In this document: positions 34,732-48,507 of the stretch, piece after piece
Layout of the letters: each line of letters opens with the position of its first letter
How positions within the stretch are numbered: position 1 is the stretch's first letter
NCBI GenBank assembly: GCA_030762175.1
Contig: CM060843.1
Coordinates: 30,264,001 to 30,328,000 of the forward strand
Source of the DNA: Metallyticus violacea
Lineage: Eukaryota; Arthropoda; Insecta; Mantodea; Metallyticidae
Length of the DNA stretch: 64,000 bases
Direction: 5' to 3'
Made by a program: the position numbers and the translations under genes
Notes under the pieces: model-generated
Told to the model about the DNA's origin: nothing
Database searches by the model: none
What the model saw: the letters and a program-made list of their open reading frames with translations, nothing else

Positions 34732-37700
34732 TGGTTTGTAGGAGTCAAATAAAGGAGGACTTTGTTTACATTTAATCACATTCCAGCTGTCACGCGTCGA
34801 CTATCACTATGTTCCATGAAAATAATGTACAGCTCACCACGAATATATACCTAAAGAAAATCCTTTACTGGAACTAGGGTGAACTCCAGGCCAAGATGCA
34901 AGAACTGTTGCAGAAATATTTAATCTCATACTGCAGAAGAACCCGGCTGCTGTACATAGAAACAATTACGAGCAGAAAATCCGAGAGTAAATTGTTTCAC
35001 ATAGAAGAAACCCTGTGCCTTAAATATGCATAGATATTGAATTGCTATGTTGCTTTTCTCGGTATAAATAAAATGTATGAGGTAATGGGCATTTTTACTA
35101 TTTTATTTATTTATTTATTTATTTTCAGTTTTAAAGTGTAATGGAAAGAATGAATTGTGAAAATAATTGAATTATCGCTAACAGCAGTTAAAGAATGTAT
35201 GCTCTAACAGATTGATTTGAGAGTATTACGTTTTAAATTTTAATACACCATTATGTGTAAACTTAATTTCCATTTTAATAATATGTGCTATAATTGCTCT
35301 AAAATTTGCATCCTAATTACAGCTACTTTAGCGTTCGCGTAGTCTTCACTAGCGGCTCTTTCTCATTAGTTTTGAACATCACATATTTTCTAATTTATAG
35401 CATAATTTTAAGTTTAAATCGCCATAATAAAATACACATTTTATATATTTTAATCTACCCCTAGTCATAATTGTAGTGAATGACAAAACAAAATCGATTT
35501 TCGGATGAAGCGCATTTCCATCTCATCACTGTATCAACAAGATCTGCAGCACAGCAAAAATTTCTTTACTCAGAACGTGCTCAGGAAATACGTAAGTGAT
35601 ATTTGTTACAAAAACTCTCTACGCTAATCATTCGCTTGTAAATGACTAAAATAAAATTACTGACAAGATATTTCTTTCAAAACAGAACTGTGCATTCTTA
35701 TTTATATATATATTTTTTTTTCGATTTTTTGCGAGATCTAACAGCATTTTAAGTCTTCATTCTTACTAAAATGAGATATGAAGAACATAATATACTTCAT
35801 TTTTATCGTATTCGGAAGCAGAGTAAAGTCTTGTCTCTAATTTAAGTTCATAGACAAGGAATTTCATCAAGGTGCGTGTCAGCCCTTATGAAGGTGCATG
35901 GAATGGTGTCAACTGTCCGGAATAAAGTTCCCTGTAAAAGTAGTTAAGCGTAAAAATTGCACCTAGGTTCTTTGCACATGAAAGACTTCATCCACTTACC
36001 TACTGATGAATTTTCCTTTTGTGTTTTCATTAATGAGATTTTTACAGTGTTTTTTTCATTTCACTACGACGATCCTTTTTCCTATTCGCGATCACTAATG
36101 AAACCTTAACTTTGAAGAGCTACCGTGCAAAGACAATAATCGGATATAATATTCTTTCATAGTGTAGAACTGTACTGAAATGTTAAATCACAGCGCTAGA
36201 TTTGTGAAAATCTATGAAAGCCTATTATTAGTGATTAAATTAATTTGAATAATTCAGTTGCTTTCTTCCTTCTTTATACAGATTTTTCTTTAATATTTTA
36301 ATGAAAATTAAAACGTATAAAACACACTTTTTTGCAAATTTAAGGATTTAACTTTTATCGACAACTAAAATTATTGCTCTATATGGAGCAAAATAAACTA
36401 TGAACGTTTTGCCTAAGATGCAACTCTGAACTGCAACTTATATCGGAAGGAATACTTCCGATATAAAATCTTAATCTTTCTTAGTTCGTTTCATGGTGAT
36501 GATCACACTTACCTAAAAAAAAGAAATAAACTAAGCCAAAAATGTTTCATTTTTACAGAATAAACATATGTTAAAAATATGTTAAATATTTTAAAAGCAA
36601 TTAAATTATACAAATCTTATTCCTAACAAAATAGGTATATAAAAATAGCTTTAAACAAAAGCTTTTTATGTTTGAATTGAGTGTTAAAACACTTTGTGAA
36701 ATATTACAACAATAGGGGATTTCCTCGCTGTCGGTTCCTAATTTCCCTTACAACTTTCAAACTAATGACACTGAAGTCAGTGAAACTTGACAACGAAAAG
36801 GTATTGCTTACATAGCCGTGAAGGTCGATTGTTTATATGCATAGTAATAGTTTGTATGCTATTGTTACAGGATCGTCATCTGTTACTATGCGTTTGTGTT
36901 CGAGCACGTAAATACAGTATGAATTGGTACACAATGAAACAGCGCGTATTTTTTGTCCTACTGCGTCAAAAAATAGCACCAAAGGCAAAATGTTACATTC
37001 AGTATCTAATAAAGTAACTGTTTTTCACCGCAACTGTCAGAATTACGGTGCAGGAGACACAGAACCCTTGCGTAAACTTTCACAAGAGCGTGTTAAGAAA
37101 CTACAAAAAAGATAAATAAAACACGAAAGCTTGGTGAATATTGTATAGCTACTGTGGAAGAGTTGAGACCTCCCGAGGAACAGAAGAGATTCAATTACGT
37201 ATTTCGTTCCAGCACATCTGGGAATACTAAATACACGTCGTTCTCGACGAGATGCAAGTCAATTCCCAGAATAACTGTATTTAGGGCTAATGAGAATTCT
37301 TGCACCGTTCATATTAAAACGAATTAGATTTTATGCACTATTTCTTAGTTCCGCATTATTATTGTTATCTTCTTTCTTACAATAGTGGATATCAAAGTCT
37401 AAATGGAAATATTCCATGAGTTAGGCAATCAGTTGGACGATGACAGATAGTCCCACCTGCTGCTTCACTTTACTGTGTTTAAAACTATTTCTTCTTTGTG
37501 GCCTGTTATTTCTGAAGACTATTGGCCAACAAGGTCGCCTGAGTTTATCCCACCAGCTTTCTTTCGAAGTGTTATACTAATAGAGAAAGAGTATTGCAAT
37601 CAGCCGCGGACTTCGTGGAACTGCTAGAAAAAAATTAGCATGGAAATTGAGGTTATGACTTCCAATGTATTGGTGAGTCCCTTCCGTAACAAGAATAGAG

Positions 37701-40189
37701 GTGTGTGAGTCATTGATGCTATAACGAAAATTATAGCTCCTTAATGTTAAGTTTATATTGTAATTATTGTTAATTACAATAAATGTAATTATTAAGTTAT
37801 TAAAATTTTATGCATGTAAATATCTGAGCAGATAAGCATATTTTGTGCATATTGGAGCAAGGTGGAAGTACTGTGTTCACTTTTCAGGTTATACCAGTGT
37901 GATGGCTGAAAGACACCTGTATGAAAGCTTTTTTGCAAGAGCTATTGTGTTATAAGGTTAAGTAATGGTTGTCGGTGGTTGACCTGGGGATAGCAGGTAG
38001 TAAGAATTGTTACTTTTCATCTCTGTGAATACTTTAGAGCGAACATTTCCGGCATATTGTAAAAGGCTATTTCCACTCTTAGTGTAACAGCTACTTGTTT
38101 GTCTAATGGAACAAGGGAAACAAAGAGAAGTGAGCCACACGTGGGAACTAGATTTCTGAGAATGTATCGAAGATGACATATGAAATAGTATAAAACACAT
38201 TAAAGGGCCTCATCGCCAAAATAACATTTTCCCAGGAAATAGAGATAACAAATAGATGACTAAAAACGTACGTTATCCAAGAGAATATTTAACGATCTAA
38301 AAGGAACTAGTGGAAGAAAGACCCGTTATTTTAGAAATCCCACTTAAAAGGTGAAAGCCGAAAAGAACGGACCGGAAAAATGTAGGAGTGTAGTAAAACA
38401 AATAAGAATACCCAATGAATGCCGTTCTAAATCGTACAAATAAGAGCCAATCTGCGCTTGAATAGATATTAGGGGATATCCAATAAGGAAGCCCGGAGTT
38501 CACTATGATTTCAGAATAATATAGAAATAAAATACGCGCAATGAGGGGCTTAGGAATAAACAATCAAATGTTAGGGTGTTCAGGAGGAAGTAACAAGAAG
38601 TAAGAATTCAAAGTGAGGCAGTAAGAGGGCTTAAGAGTTGTCTAATAGTCAGGTGATAGAAAAAGTGATAACTAGAACTCAGGTTCCCGTGGACAGTGTC
38701 CGGCCTATAATGAGAAAATATTACATAACGAATAAATAGTTAGATACAGAAAATGCCATGTGCTTTTCTCTGAGGCTAGTGTTCGAAACCTTCTGGTTCC
38801 GTTGACTCCCACAAGTCACAAAACATCCAGTGAATACGACCCTGAAAATTTATTAACCACACAATAACAGCACAATCCCCCTACCAAAGTCAAGGCTTCA
38901 AGAACTTCAAGAACCTCGAGAGCTCCAAGAACATGCGCTGTACACACCAAACACAGCACCCACCTACCCATTACTGCTTCAAATTGACGCTCCAACGTAG
39001 GGCATTATAACGATTCCAACTTATTGAACCACCAGCGTCCCCGCTACACAATTCTGCTTCAATGCTTATGTCAACCACTTTCAACTTTTCATAAACCAGG
39101 TTTCATCTCTTCACGTGTCACTGAATTATGCGCCAATCAGTTTGAAAGTTTTAAGAGAAAATCAGAGACTGAGGGAGAGTGAAACAAGCCATATAACCGA
39201 GATTATGAATAATGTGCAGTTAGACAATGATTACGAAATGCAACAGGAAAGCAAATGTATTTTGAAAATCATTAGATACTGAATCTAAGAAGTAATGTAC
39301 AAATTATATTTAAAGAATAAAATAAAATAACGTTCTTCTTAAGAAACTGTGTAATTAATATAAATGATAATTATAATTCCTTTATATTTATTATTTGAAT
39401 TGTTAATTAGCTTAGCAGTTAAGTCATTTTACTTTTGAAAGTATTAGCAGGACTAAAATTTTAATGTGAAAAAAAGGAGGGAGGGGGAAACATGCAGTAA
39501 TATCTTAAAACTGCAGATAATATTCTACAAATAAGATTTGCTCTTTTAAGACAGATATTTCGTACATATTCGTATTGCATAGTAATAAAGAATCCAGCAC
39601 TGTTGTACTTAGTTATATTCCTAACCTGAGCATTAATAAGTTTCTTACCATTTAACTGACACTAAAGAAGCATAGTTAGTAAACTAAATCGCTAGCTTGT
39701 TTACTAGATGCAAAAACTAACGGGATAATTATATAAGTCAGTCAATACAGGAGCGTTGCCAAACGAAATGGGTATATCGGATGGTAATTCCATTCGTCAG
39801 AGGAAGCTTCAATGACTAATTCTTGAGGTTTTGAAAAGTCGTCACTTGCTCTATGCTCGGGATAAGATCATATATATATATATATAAAATGTGTAAACTT
39901 TTATTATATATATTAACAATAATTATAGTAGTAGAAAAGGATAAAACACTAAGAAAAAGTCACACTTGAGATCGCTATATTTCGGACTCGTGGAGTCCTT
40001 CTATGGCAAGAAACAAGTGACTTGGTATATATATATATATATATATTGTTATAAAAGTTTATGTGCAGATTTTATACATCGGTTACACACTTAGAAAAAG
40101 GAACAATTACTAAAAAAGAAACAACAATAATAATAAATAATTTTTTTAAAAAGGGGAGGAATAAAAACTTACGTATTATTTACACTTAC
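34732..40189. other. Long AT-rich stretch, no gene recognised
   Basis: Short TTTA (35100-35126) and TA (39867-39890, 40024-40050) microsatellites and a 12 bp hairpin at 36438 are the only structures found. A less AT-rich part at 38860-39080, with CAAGAACTTCAAGAACCTCG, stands out by composition but gives no readable protein. Confidence 0.4.
36438..36466. repeat. Short perfect inverted repeat
   Basis: TTATATCGGAAG pairs perfectly with CTTCCGATATAA around the five-base loop GAATA. The nearest recognised feature is more than 1 kb away. Confidence 0.8.
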
Positions 40190-40199
40190 TAGTTATTGG

Positions 40200-40960
40200 G
40201 CCCTAAAATTGATCTATAATTTGATTCTAGCTTCGCGCAGATGGGCTGGGAAAATTCTCGTATTTAATCAATTAGTGCGATCCGCAAACAGATCCCAGCA
40301 TGCCAATTACTTCTAATTGCCTTAAAATATTTTTCCGAAAATAGACTTTTCTCGGGTGTTCCCATTCGTCTAGAATGTGTATCCATTTCTCCCTTCTGGG
40401 CAGATTCTCCTACAAGAACTATACATTATTTTTTGAGCTCTCCAAACTCCTAGTATAGTTAAGTCATTCCTGATCTTGCCTTTCTCCCTAGTAAGAGCTT
40501 CTCTATCTCTTTACTGCAGGTTAATTTAATTTCATTAGATAGCCTCGAGGAAAATTTCGTGTCAAATTCTGCCTTGATTTCCTCCTGCTGTGTGCTCTAG
40601 TCTTGTTCTAACCTTCTTCCATACACTTTTATTATTTTCATTCCGTTGTTATATTGAACCCAGTCCAATTCCTCTGAGTCCTCTGTCCACCTCTGCAACC
40701 CAAACGTTGGTGTTACATTTTGTATTTTATGTCCATAGCATTTAACGCGAAGTGTGGATTGGTCTCCCTGCATTAGTCTAAGCCAGTATTTCACAACTAT
40801 TAACCTTATCTTCATAGCAGCCCACCTCCCTCATGGCCCCAAAGTTTGACCTTCTTTTCGAAAGCCCGAGAACCGATTGAATTTTATTTACATGTTCAGC
40901 TCTTCCTCTACCCATCTTTCAATTTTGTATAGCAGAATAGACTTAATCAAGTTCTGGCTC
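40200..40960 (-). pseudogene. LINE ORF2 C-terminal relic (tentative)
   Basis: A 72-codon minus-strand frame at 40597-40815 contains VVKYWLRLMQGDQSTLRVKC, which resembles the KYWLRL segment downstream of the reverse transcriptase in a group of arthropod LINE ORF2 proteins. The flanking sequence downstream on the minus strand reads as broken coding sequence (FDTKFSSRLSNEIKLTC). No reverse transcriptase motif survives. An alternative is chance similarity. Confidence 0.42.
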
Positions 40961-41682
40961 GCGTTCCAGATATGCCAGTAGATACACCACACAAGATATT
41001 ATTAGATAGAACGCATGCATAACTAACAACACAGCGGAGCGCAGTTACACATGATTGGACGCATATTTATTGCCACTAAGCTTTGCGTCTACTTTAAGTT
41101 CGTCAAAATAGAAGCTTTCACCTGAAAGAGCATCATTAGTTTAACAGAGCGTACCGAGCCCGTTTTTATTTTTATCAAAACCAAAATCATGTTTTTACTT
41201 CTTTCTTTTCCACTTTCCCATTCACTTTTTCTGAATCACTTGACACATATTCCACTTGGTCTCTGCTTCGCTAACTGAAGTCCTGGTCTTTCTAAGCGAG
41301 CTATAGCACAGAGTAAGAATTCAACGTTTAACTTTATATCAAGTTAAAAGTTGCTGTGCAAGTTTATTAGAGACTGCATCAATTCTGTCAAATGCATTTA
41401 AATTTTCACAGTAGCTGCACGTTTCTCCCGTCTTATGAAAACTGGAATCAGGGGCAATGGGGCTTTAGGGTTCAAAATCAATTCAAAAATATTTTGGCCT
41501 ATTGTATAAACTGAACTCCCAACATCCTCATCAATGTCTTGTAAAGCGACTTACCGGCAACGGGTGAAAGTGTCTACTGTCCCGAACGCTAGCGAAGAAA
41601 ACTGACTGGTTACGATTTTACAAGTAGCAATTACTTTAAGCAAAGAATTTCCAAATCTATCGAGATATTCGGTTAGCTCATT

Positions 41683-41752
41683 AGGTTAGAGAGTCCAGCG
41701 TCGTGCTAATGATGTGCAGATCATGAGTTCGATTCACCATGGGTATTAGTAG
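41683..41752 (+). repeat. tRNA-like head
   Basis: TTAGCTCATTAGGTTAGAG is a fair A box, and GAGTTCGATTCACC about 50 bases later is a good B box. The stem ends do not pair well, so this looks like a SINE head rather than a tRNA gene. The modules at 41.8-42.25 kb follow directly. Confidence 0.45.
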
Positions 41753-41764
41753 CTCTATTTTTTA

Positions 41765-42250
41765 TTTGCAATTTTTTTCTCTCAGAATAAATGTTACTAG
41801 TTTTTTTTTTTTTTTAATTTTCATAATGTTTTGCACATTCTTAATCGAATAAATATTACTTTTTCATAAGTTCGTTAGTTTAACAAAAACATAATAAAAC
41901 AAAAAAAAAGTAGTTCATACGTTAGGTTGGGTTAGGTTAGGTTAGTTTAAGTTTAATAAAAAAATAATACAGCTTAAAAATATTACTCCGTGACACTTTT
42001 TACACGCTGTTCTTAACCGAAAAATTGTTAATTTTTATTCGTTAGGTTAGGTTAGTTTAGTTTAAATTTAACAAAAAATTAACAAATCAATAACACTGCA
42101 TAAAACAATATTATTATTGCATTTTAGTTATTTCTCATTGATTATCTTATATATGTCTTTATAAATTTTCTACACCATTCTTAATCCAATAAATGTTATT
42201 TTTCATACGTTAGGTTAGTTAAGGCTAATTTTAACAAAAAATGAATAAAT
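41765..42250 (+). repeat. Degenerate tandem modules with GGTTAG runs
   Basis: About four modules repeat the order: CATTCTTAATCGAATAAATA-like, a T-run, TTCATACGTTAGGTT, and TTTAACAAAAA. The GTTAG part is multiplied at 41926-41946 (GGTTGGGTTAGGTTAGGTTAG) as seven-base-like steps and again at 42041-42056. TTAGG is the insect telomere unit, but this run is short and interstitial. Confidence 0.6.
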
Positions 42251-43640
42251 AAAATAAATAGAACGTAAAAACAAAAAAGTAATATCAATCCTTAGTAACA
42301 CTGTACTGTATCGTAACTAGTCGCCTTCGCTACCATTCGAGGTTGAGGGCCGCAGACATATTCATAGGGTACGGGCAAGTTGTAAAGCGTTGCTAGCCAT
42401 ATTCCGTTAATAGTCAGCGAAACGGATATCTGGTTAATGTAAACACGGGATATTCCCTCCCTCCAAACATTGTAGACAGGGTTCGGCCATTACTCCACCA
42501 TCAGGCCGTAGGTTTTGGAGGGATTAGTGCAGGGATGGACTGACTACTTTCACCTCCTTGCTGCCAGCTCTTCCACACTGTATTGGGTAACATCTCCGCA
42601 ATCTGTTGTAGTATATTCGTTTGCCATATGCTCACAATCGACCTATGTTTATTTGTGAAAGATTTCGGTTCCGAAAATGTTAAAAGAATTAGGCTGGGAA
42701 CATATCCTCGCTATTCGACGGAAAAGGAAAAGACTATGCTCCCTGTTTTAAAGCATAGGCAGGTTTTGAGGCATGGACAGACATACAGCAGAGGCTAGAA
42801 AGTTCCATGTGTTATGAGAGAAATTACCACAACTTCAAAATAAGGGTTGGAAAATGTAGAGCTGATGTTGCAAATTTTTCTTTCGTAAAAGAACCACGCA
42901 GGTCTTTCAGGGTATCTTCTTGCCTTAAATAAATTAAAAAGCAATGTAAACAAATTAGTGATTTGGTTTTTAAGGAGATGTTACGACATTTGATGTTAAC
43001 TCTTCGTTCTTTCTTTTACTTATATTGTGTTGACCTATTTTGTATCTCTTTTTTTTTTTTTTTGTGCTATTGGATGATAACACCACTAGTAGCAATAAAT
43101 ATATTCATTTCATTGATTAATTTCGCTCTGAACTTTCCACGTGTACCTCTCAGCTCCAAGTGGCTCAAATACCTTGGCAGGTAATAAGCGACTGATGAGC
43201 AAAGCGACCAGTCCCGGACTGTTTACTTTAACCAGCCATTCATTTCACGGCCTGTGCCATTTTCATGTAAAGAGCTTATAGAAAAATTGTTCAGCGTCAG
43301 CCAGTAACAAATGGCACTTTGTCGTACTGAATAACACCGTGGATAATAAACTTTAAGACCAATTAAACAGTTTACTAAGTGTTTAAAATGTTTTCCAATT
43401 GCTTGTAAATGATTTGAAATGTTCACCGAAATATTTTCTTTCATTGAGCATGTCGAAACGTTAGTCACTTTAGTAATAAGCGTGTAAATTTCCTCCTACA
43501 TATGCAAGTGTTCCTGCATTTTACGTTCTATATAACCCAACAGTGTTTCTGCACCAATGATTAACCGTTTACAGTAATAGTAAGAAATGTGCAATTAACT
43601 AATCCGGTAGACTGGATAAAGATTAAGAATCTCTTATTAT
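42251..43640. other. No gene recognised
   Basis: A moderately GC-richer part at 42310-42600 has no readable frame longer than about 70 codons. A T-run lies at 43049-43063. Confidence 0.4.
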
Positions 43641-44000
43641 GGGACCGAGTGAGGTGGCTCAGACCGTAATGCTTGGAACTCGCATGGGAGGCCTCGGGTT
43701 CAATTCCCGTTGGGCCGCCCAACCGACCTCGCCCCCCCCCCCCTCCCCCCGGGCTTCTCCTGGTTGCTTAGGCGAAACCTGGGATGGATACAATTTTCCT
43801 TTCTGCCGTTTCCTTTCATTTTATTTCATAGCATCAGTTTCAGGTTCGGAAACAGACGGATCTGGCTGGCGCCTTGTGTGTGACAGGGGCTTTCGCTCAA
43901 GAAAAATTCCTGTCCTAAAGTCTGGTAGGGACCTCCTCGGGGTACTCAATCGTGTAAGAGGAGGACTCTCGCGGGGACCGCCGACGTCTGGGACTTATCT
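43641..44000 (+). repeat. tRNA-derived SINE, family D
   Basis: Head GACCGAGTGAGGTGGCTCAG (A box) and CTCGGGTTCAATTCCCGTTG (B box). After a C-run comes CTCCTGGTTGCTTAGGCGAA, GGAAACAGACGGATCTGGCT and CTTTCGCTCAAGAAAAATTC. The 3' limit is unclear, and related sequence may run to about 44220. A 159-codon frame across it is a by-product of its GC content. Confidence 0.65.
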
Positions 44001-45088
44001 TCTGGGGAATCATTGCGGACCTCGACTACATTTGTGCATCGCCTCCTCGGATTCCTCGATGCTTCCTCAGTTCATTCCTTCCTTTCAGAAGTGCCCTTTG
44101 AGGGCATATATACAATAAGGCTATCTGGCGTCCTTGATGCGCAAATCCTCTTCCATAGATCATCCTGTTCTATCTGCTTATGGATGACGGCTAGACTAAA
44201 TGGAGAGCTACATAGGTAAGTTCATCCCCTTCACTATTTCTCTGCTGCTTTGTCCTTGTTTCAAAGAACTTCCTCGCTTAGCCTTTTTCTGTTACGAACA
44301 TTTATCTTCCCGTTAACAGCCTCTGAATACAAGCTGTAATTATTAGATAACGACCATTTCCATTTGAAACATACGATAATAACTATAGCATCCTGTGAAC
44401 TAAAACTGATAAAATAATGATAAATATACATAATTTTGGGTCCTTGTTTGCTCTAACAGGGACAGTACCCCAATTTTCTAAAGCAAAACAGGGAAATATT
44501 ACAACTTATATTTTCTTATATATATTAAGAGGTCATATTATTTTCCGTGCCGCTATCATTAATTCTGCAAAATCATCCAGAAATGTATTTAAAAAAAAAA
44601 CTTAGTAATCTCATACTTCATATTTATCTATGGGTGATTTTTCGGGCCTATCTGAGATTATAACGCTGTTAGCATAAGATCTCAGAGATATTACTGCTAA
44701 TAATTACAGTAAAAACTGCATTAAAGAACAAAGTTGGTCTAGCTTTTGTCTTGTTACACTTTCTTTTGCCTAAGCAGAGCGGAGGATACTTCAAAGGCAT
44801 TTTATTTATTGGTGCATCATAAATGAATGCTGTTCTATAATAAATATTTCAGGTTTTGAAAATCCATTATTTCGTATAAGAAATAATTTCAATTGAAAGC
44901 TTATAAATGCAGATAAATGAATAGTTACAAACAGTATTGCACTTATTAAAGCATTATTTGCAAGGTATGATTACAGTATAAAATTACTGTAGGTTTAAAA
45001 AGCCAAACAAAACAAAATTAATATTCTGAATTGTTCAAATTATCTTGGAAAAGCATTTTTCATGTATGTACTATCGCACAAATGTGAT

Positions 45089-45310
45089 CGCCTCCTTGGT
45101 CTAGTGGTTAGCGTTGCTAACTGCTGACCTAGAGATCCCGGGTTGAATTTCCTATACCTGCATAGGAGTTTGCTAAGTTAAGGAGGTCTGGAGCTGGCTC
45201 CATTCAGTCTGTTAAGGAAAACATGGGAGCTATCTGATAAAGAGGTGGCCTCCTTCGATCTCGAGAGTCGCACGATAGCCATAGGCGGGGTGCTAATCAG
45301 ATCTGTTTAT
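45089..45310 (+). repeat. tRNA-derived SINE, family C
   Basis: Head CCTTGGTCTAGTGGTTAGCG (A box) and ATCCCGGGTTGAATTTCC (B box), like a valine- or glutamate-type tRNA. The body carries TAAGTTAAGGAGGTCTGGAG and AAACATGGGAGCTATCTG, in the same order as the minus-strand copy at 11.1-11.4 kb. Confidence 0.72.
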
Positions 45311-47893
45311 CAAAATGTCTACTTTATACAATATATGTTAAACCGATAACAAATCGAGAAGGAGAAATGCAGGTTTCATTGTAATGTTAATGTTTCCCAG
45401 AAATGTGTGTTCGGGCTCAACAGCTTTCAACAGAGTGTCGTCAGTTAATGTGCTCTATAATGTCCCTTTTGAGGATGAGGAAACACTCTAGAAGCTCACT
45501 TTTCAAACCAACAACAAATATTCCATGTTATTCCAGTGCAGCAAGTTCGAGAGTATGGAGAACCGAACCACAGCTATAAAATATCACATTTCATATTGTA
45601 CTTTGAAGGAGTTAAAGGTGGCTGGAAGAATAGTGATGGATTATATGCAGATACAGATCACCACTCAATAACTCTTCTTGTCGATATACAGGAATGCTGC
45701 TGGTTTTTGGAACCTCATAGTGCAGGGTTGAGTGAGGGGAATTAAAGGTGGTGTGTTGAAGAGAAAGAACACCTTGTTATCTGCCAGTTACGCCGTTTAT
45801 CAGCAAAAAATTGCGTACCAGGGCATTTCTATTATGTTCTCAGTAATGAGACAGTTGGCAGACACGCGGAGCTATAATACTCCACAATCAGCAGTTTTCT
45901 GCTTGCTAAGAAGAAGCGCTGAGCAGAAGTGAAGCTCGAACATTGATGTTCCAGTACGAGTTCCCAAGAATAAATTCTGAATTCCGAGTGCTAAATACCT
46001 CAAAGAGGGCCATTTCATGTCCTTAAATACTCAATAAGACTCGCTTGACCACGTGATACAGGGACACTCTGTTTTCCTACCACTATGGATTTAGACATCC
46101 TTATAGGTTACCGGTGACATCATGTAACTCTCATATTATTGCCTAGTCAGTTTATCTGAACGAAATAACTTGGCGATTCGTCCACCGTTCAATTTCAATT
46201 TCTACCGTACGTTAGAGTTCAGCTTACTTTAACGGTAGCATTGGTTATAACAGCGTTCTTCTTTGCCAACATACCTACCCGGGAGAAAATCAGCCCCCTC
46301 CCAATGAACAAAAGATAGAATTTACTCTATTATCTGCCAAAACGGTCCCTCTGCTCCGAGCAAGAATTTCTGCTTTTCCTGACATTTTTACAGGCTCCTA
46401 GAACCCTTCACTTAACAGCTAGCTGAAATACAATGTTACATATTTTTTAATCAATTCCTCACAATTGATGGAGTATCAAGGACGGTACCAACGTTTCTAC
46501 ACACTTGCTGAACCAAATCAGCAAATTAAATTATGTTGAAAAAAGTTTATAGAAAGTATCTCTTTTTAACGTAAAATACTCCCAGTTATAATGAATATGT
46601 TATAATACCGTATTCATAACTACATTTATTTCTGTTTATGGATAATTTTCAAATTTAATATTACAAATCTCTATGCGTTCCCAATTGGACACGAATATAA
46701 TTGTAACATTGCCGCCATATTCACTGTTGAACATTTTCCTTCAGTACTTCCAAATGAAAACTTCTTATAGCTTTTTTCCCTATATACTGAATTCAAAACA
46801 CGAGTTTGTAAAATAAGTATAATTATAGATCACTGTAGAATTCCATTTCAGTATACGATTATGTAGTTAAATAAATTCTAGCTCGATGTAAAAAGACTTT
46901 TAAACGTAGCGAAACCGTATTTGAATGAGGACTTTAAAAATTAAAGTTAGTCTGAAAATATTCTATGTCAATTATCCCAAATGAAAACATCTGTTTTCTG
47001 CGTAGAGAAATAATCGACACAACGATTATTAATCGACACAAAGTCATGAATTTCTGAAATTCCCTCAATAATATTTACAGTTCTTGTGTATCTATGAAAA
47101 AAGATAATTAATGGATTATTTATTTTGGAATATTCAATATAACATAAACTTAGAAGTGTATTCTTACATTTAGTTATCTCTCATTACTTGTGAAACGAGC
47201 AAATTGTCTGCCGAAACTTTGATAGTAGAGGGCCTCTGGCCACTTTAACCCAATTCTCTAAGTGTGACGAAGTAGCTTACAGGATTAAATTTATCTTCAC
47301 AACACACCCAACCCTTATCCCCCTGCTAATGAACCTTCAGATACCATAAAGCAACGTTTCAATTGGGATTTTCCAAACAATGCCACTTGGAAATAGCCAA
47401 ATCCCTCTATTCACACGTTGAATACTGTGCTATGAGTTGATACGTCCTGGGGCAATATAATTTCCTTTATATACATAAAGCATTACAATTCTACATGAAT
47501 ATGCTGTTGTTAAGAGCACCATTGTCACTATCACGCAGTAAACTTTGAAGTTGAATACATTATGCTTTTTCAGCAAAACTTATATAAAATATTTAATGCG
47601 GATTTTGTGTATAATCATACTTTTCCTTTCATATTTCACAAATATAGCTATAAGAAGCACCTACTACCTCCAGCATACGATGTAACATCAATAGAGATCA
47701 CGTTCATATTTCTGATCTTGTTTAGAGTTGAGCAGTGTTGAGTACACAGAAGCGTCGCAGTCAGGAGAGAGTATTCAGCGTGCGCAGAAGGTAACGCTTT
47801 TTCGTGCTTTGCGCATTACGTCACACGGGGACAAAAACAAGAAAGTCTAGCAAAGAAGTGTATCTGGTATCATGTATAATTGATATGATTGTG

Positions 47894-47894
<1 letters not shown>
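45311..47894. other. No gene recognised
   Basis: AT-rich; short frames only. A small direct repeat of AATCGACACAA occurs twice near 47010-47040. Confidence 0.4.

Positions 47895-47931
<37 letters not shown>
47895..47931. repeat. (ATT)n microsatellite
   Basis: About 12 uninterrupted ATT units. Confidence 0.95.
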
Positions 47932-47932
<1 letters not shown>

Positions 47933-48507
47933 GACAGTCTTTTGTAAGTATTCTTTAATATATTGTTAAAAATATATTATCTGGTTATGCAATGAGGTGA
48001 TGCAAATCGCAATGCTAAAGAAAATAACACATAACTGCCCAGTTTTTCACATGATTCTGGTTTAAAAAATGTTTGGTTATCCACAAATTATTGATAAGAC
48101 AAAGTAAACATTACCAATGCTAGAATGTGCTCTCCTCATTTTCAGAATCTTATTTTATAAGAGATTTGCGATAAGAACTGCTTAACTTACCTAGCAAACG
48201 TGTACTTAAAACCAGGAACAGTTCCTTCACTAAATTTGTCCGTTTGCATTACATCGGAGAGCCGTGTTCCCGGCTTAGTGCTTTCAGATGTAAACTATTT
48301 CAGTATTGCAGAGATCAGGGAGGCATAAATAGCGTGCCTTAAAGAATTTACAAAAATTTGTCGCCAAAAAAGAGACGACTCGCGTAAAGAATTGAAATAT
48401 GTGATATCGAATTCGAAAGTTTAGAGTTCTCAGAAACACAAAATCTTTTGACAAAATTTTGAGCATTAGAGGTCAAGAATAAACATTTAAATCAAACATA
48501 AAGTTGT

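Noticed and set aside
41926..41960. True telomere or subtelomere
   Set aside because: Only a few TTAGG-like units occur, in short interstitial runs inside a longer degenerate module; short GGTTAG runs are common in insect genomes.
43639..44118. 159-codon plus-strand open frame
   Set aside because: It lies over a GC-rich tRNA-derived SINE (A and B boxes at its start) and reads as low-complexity proline/serine, so the frame is a by-product of composition.
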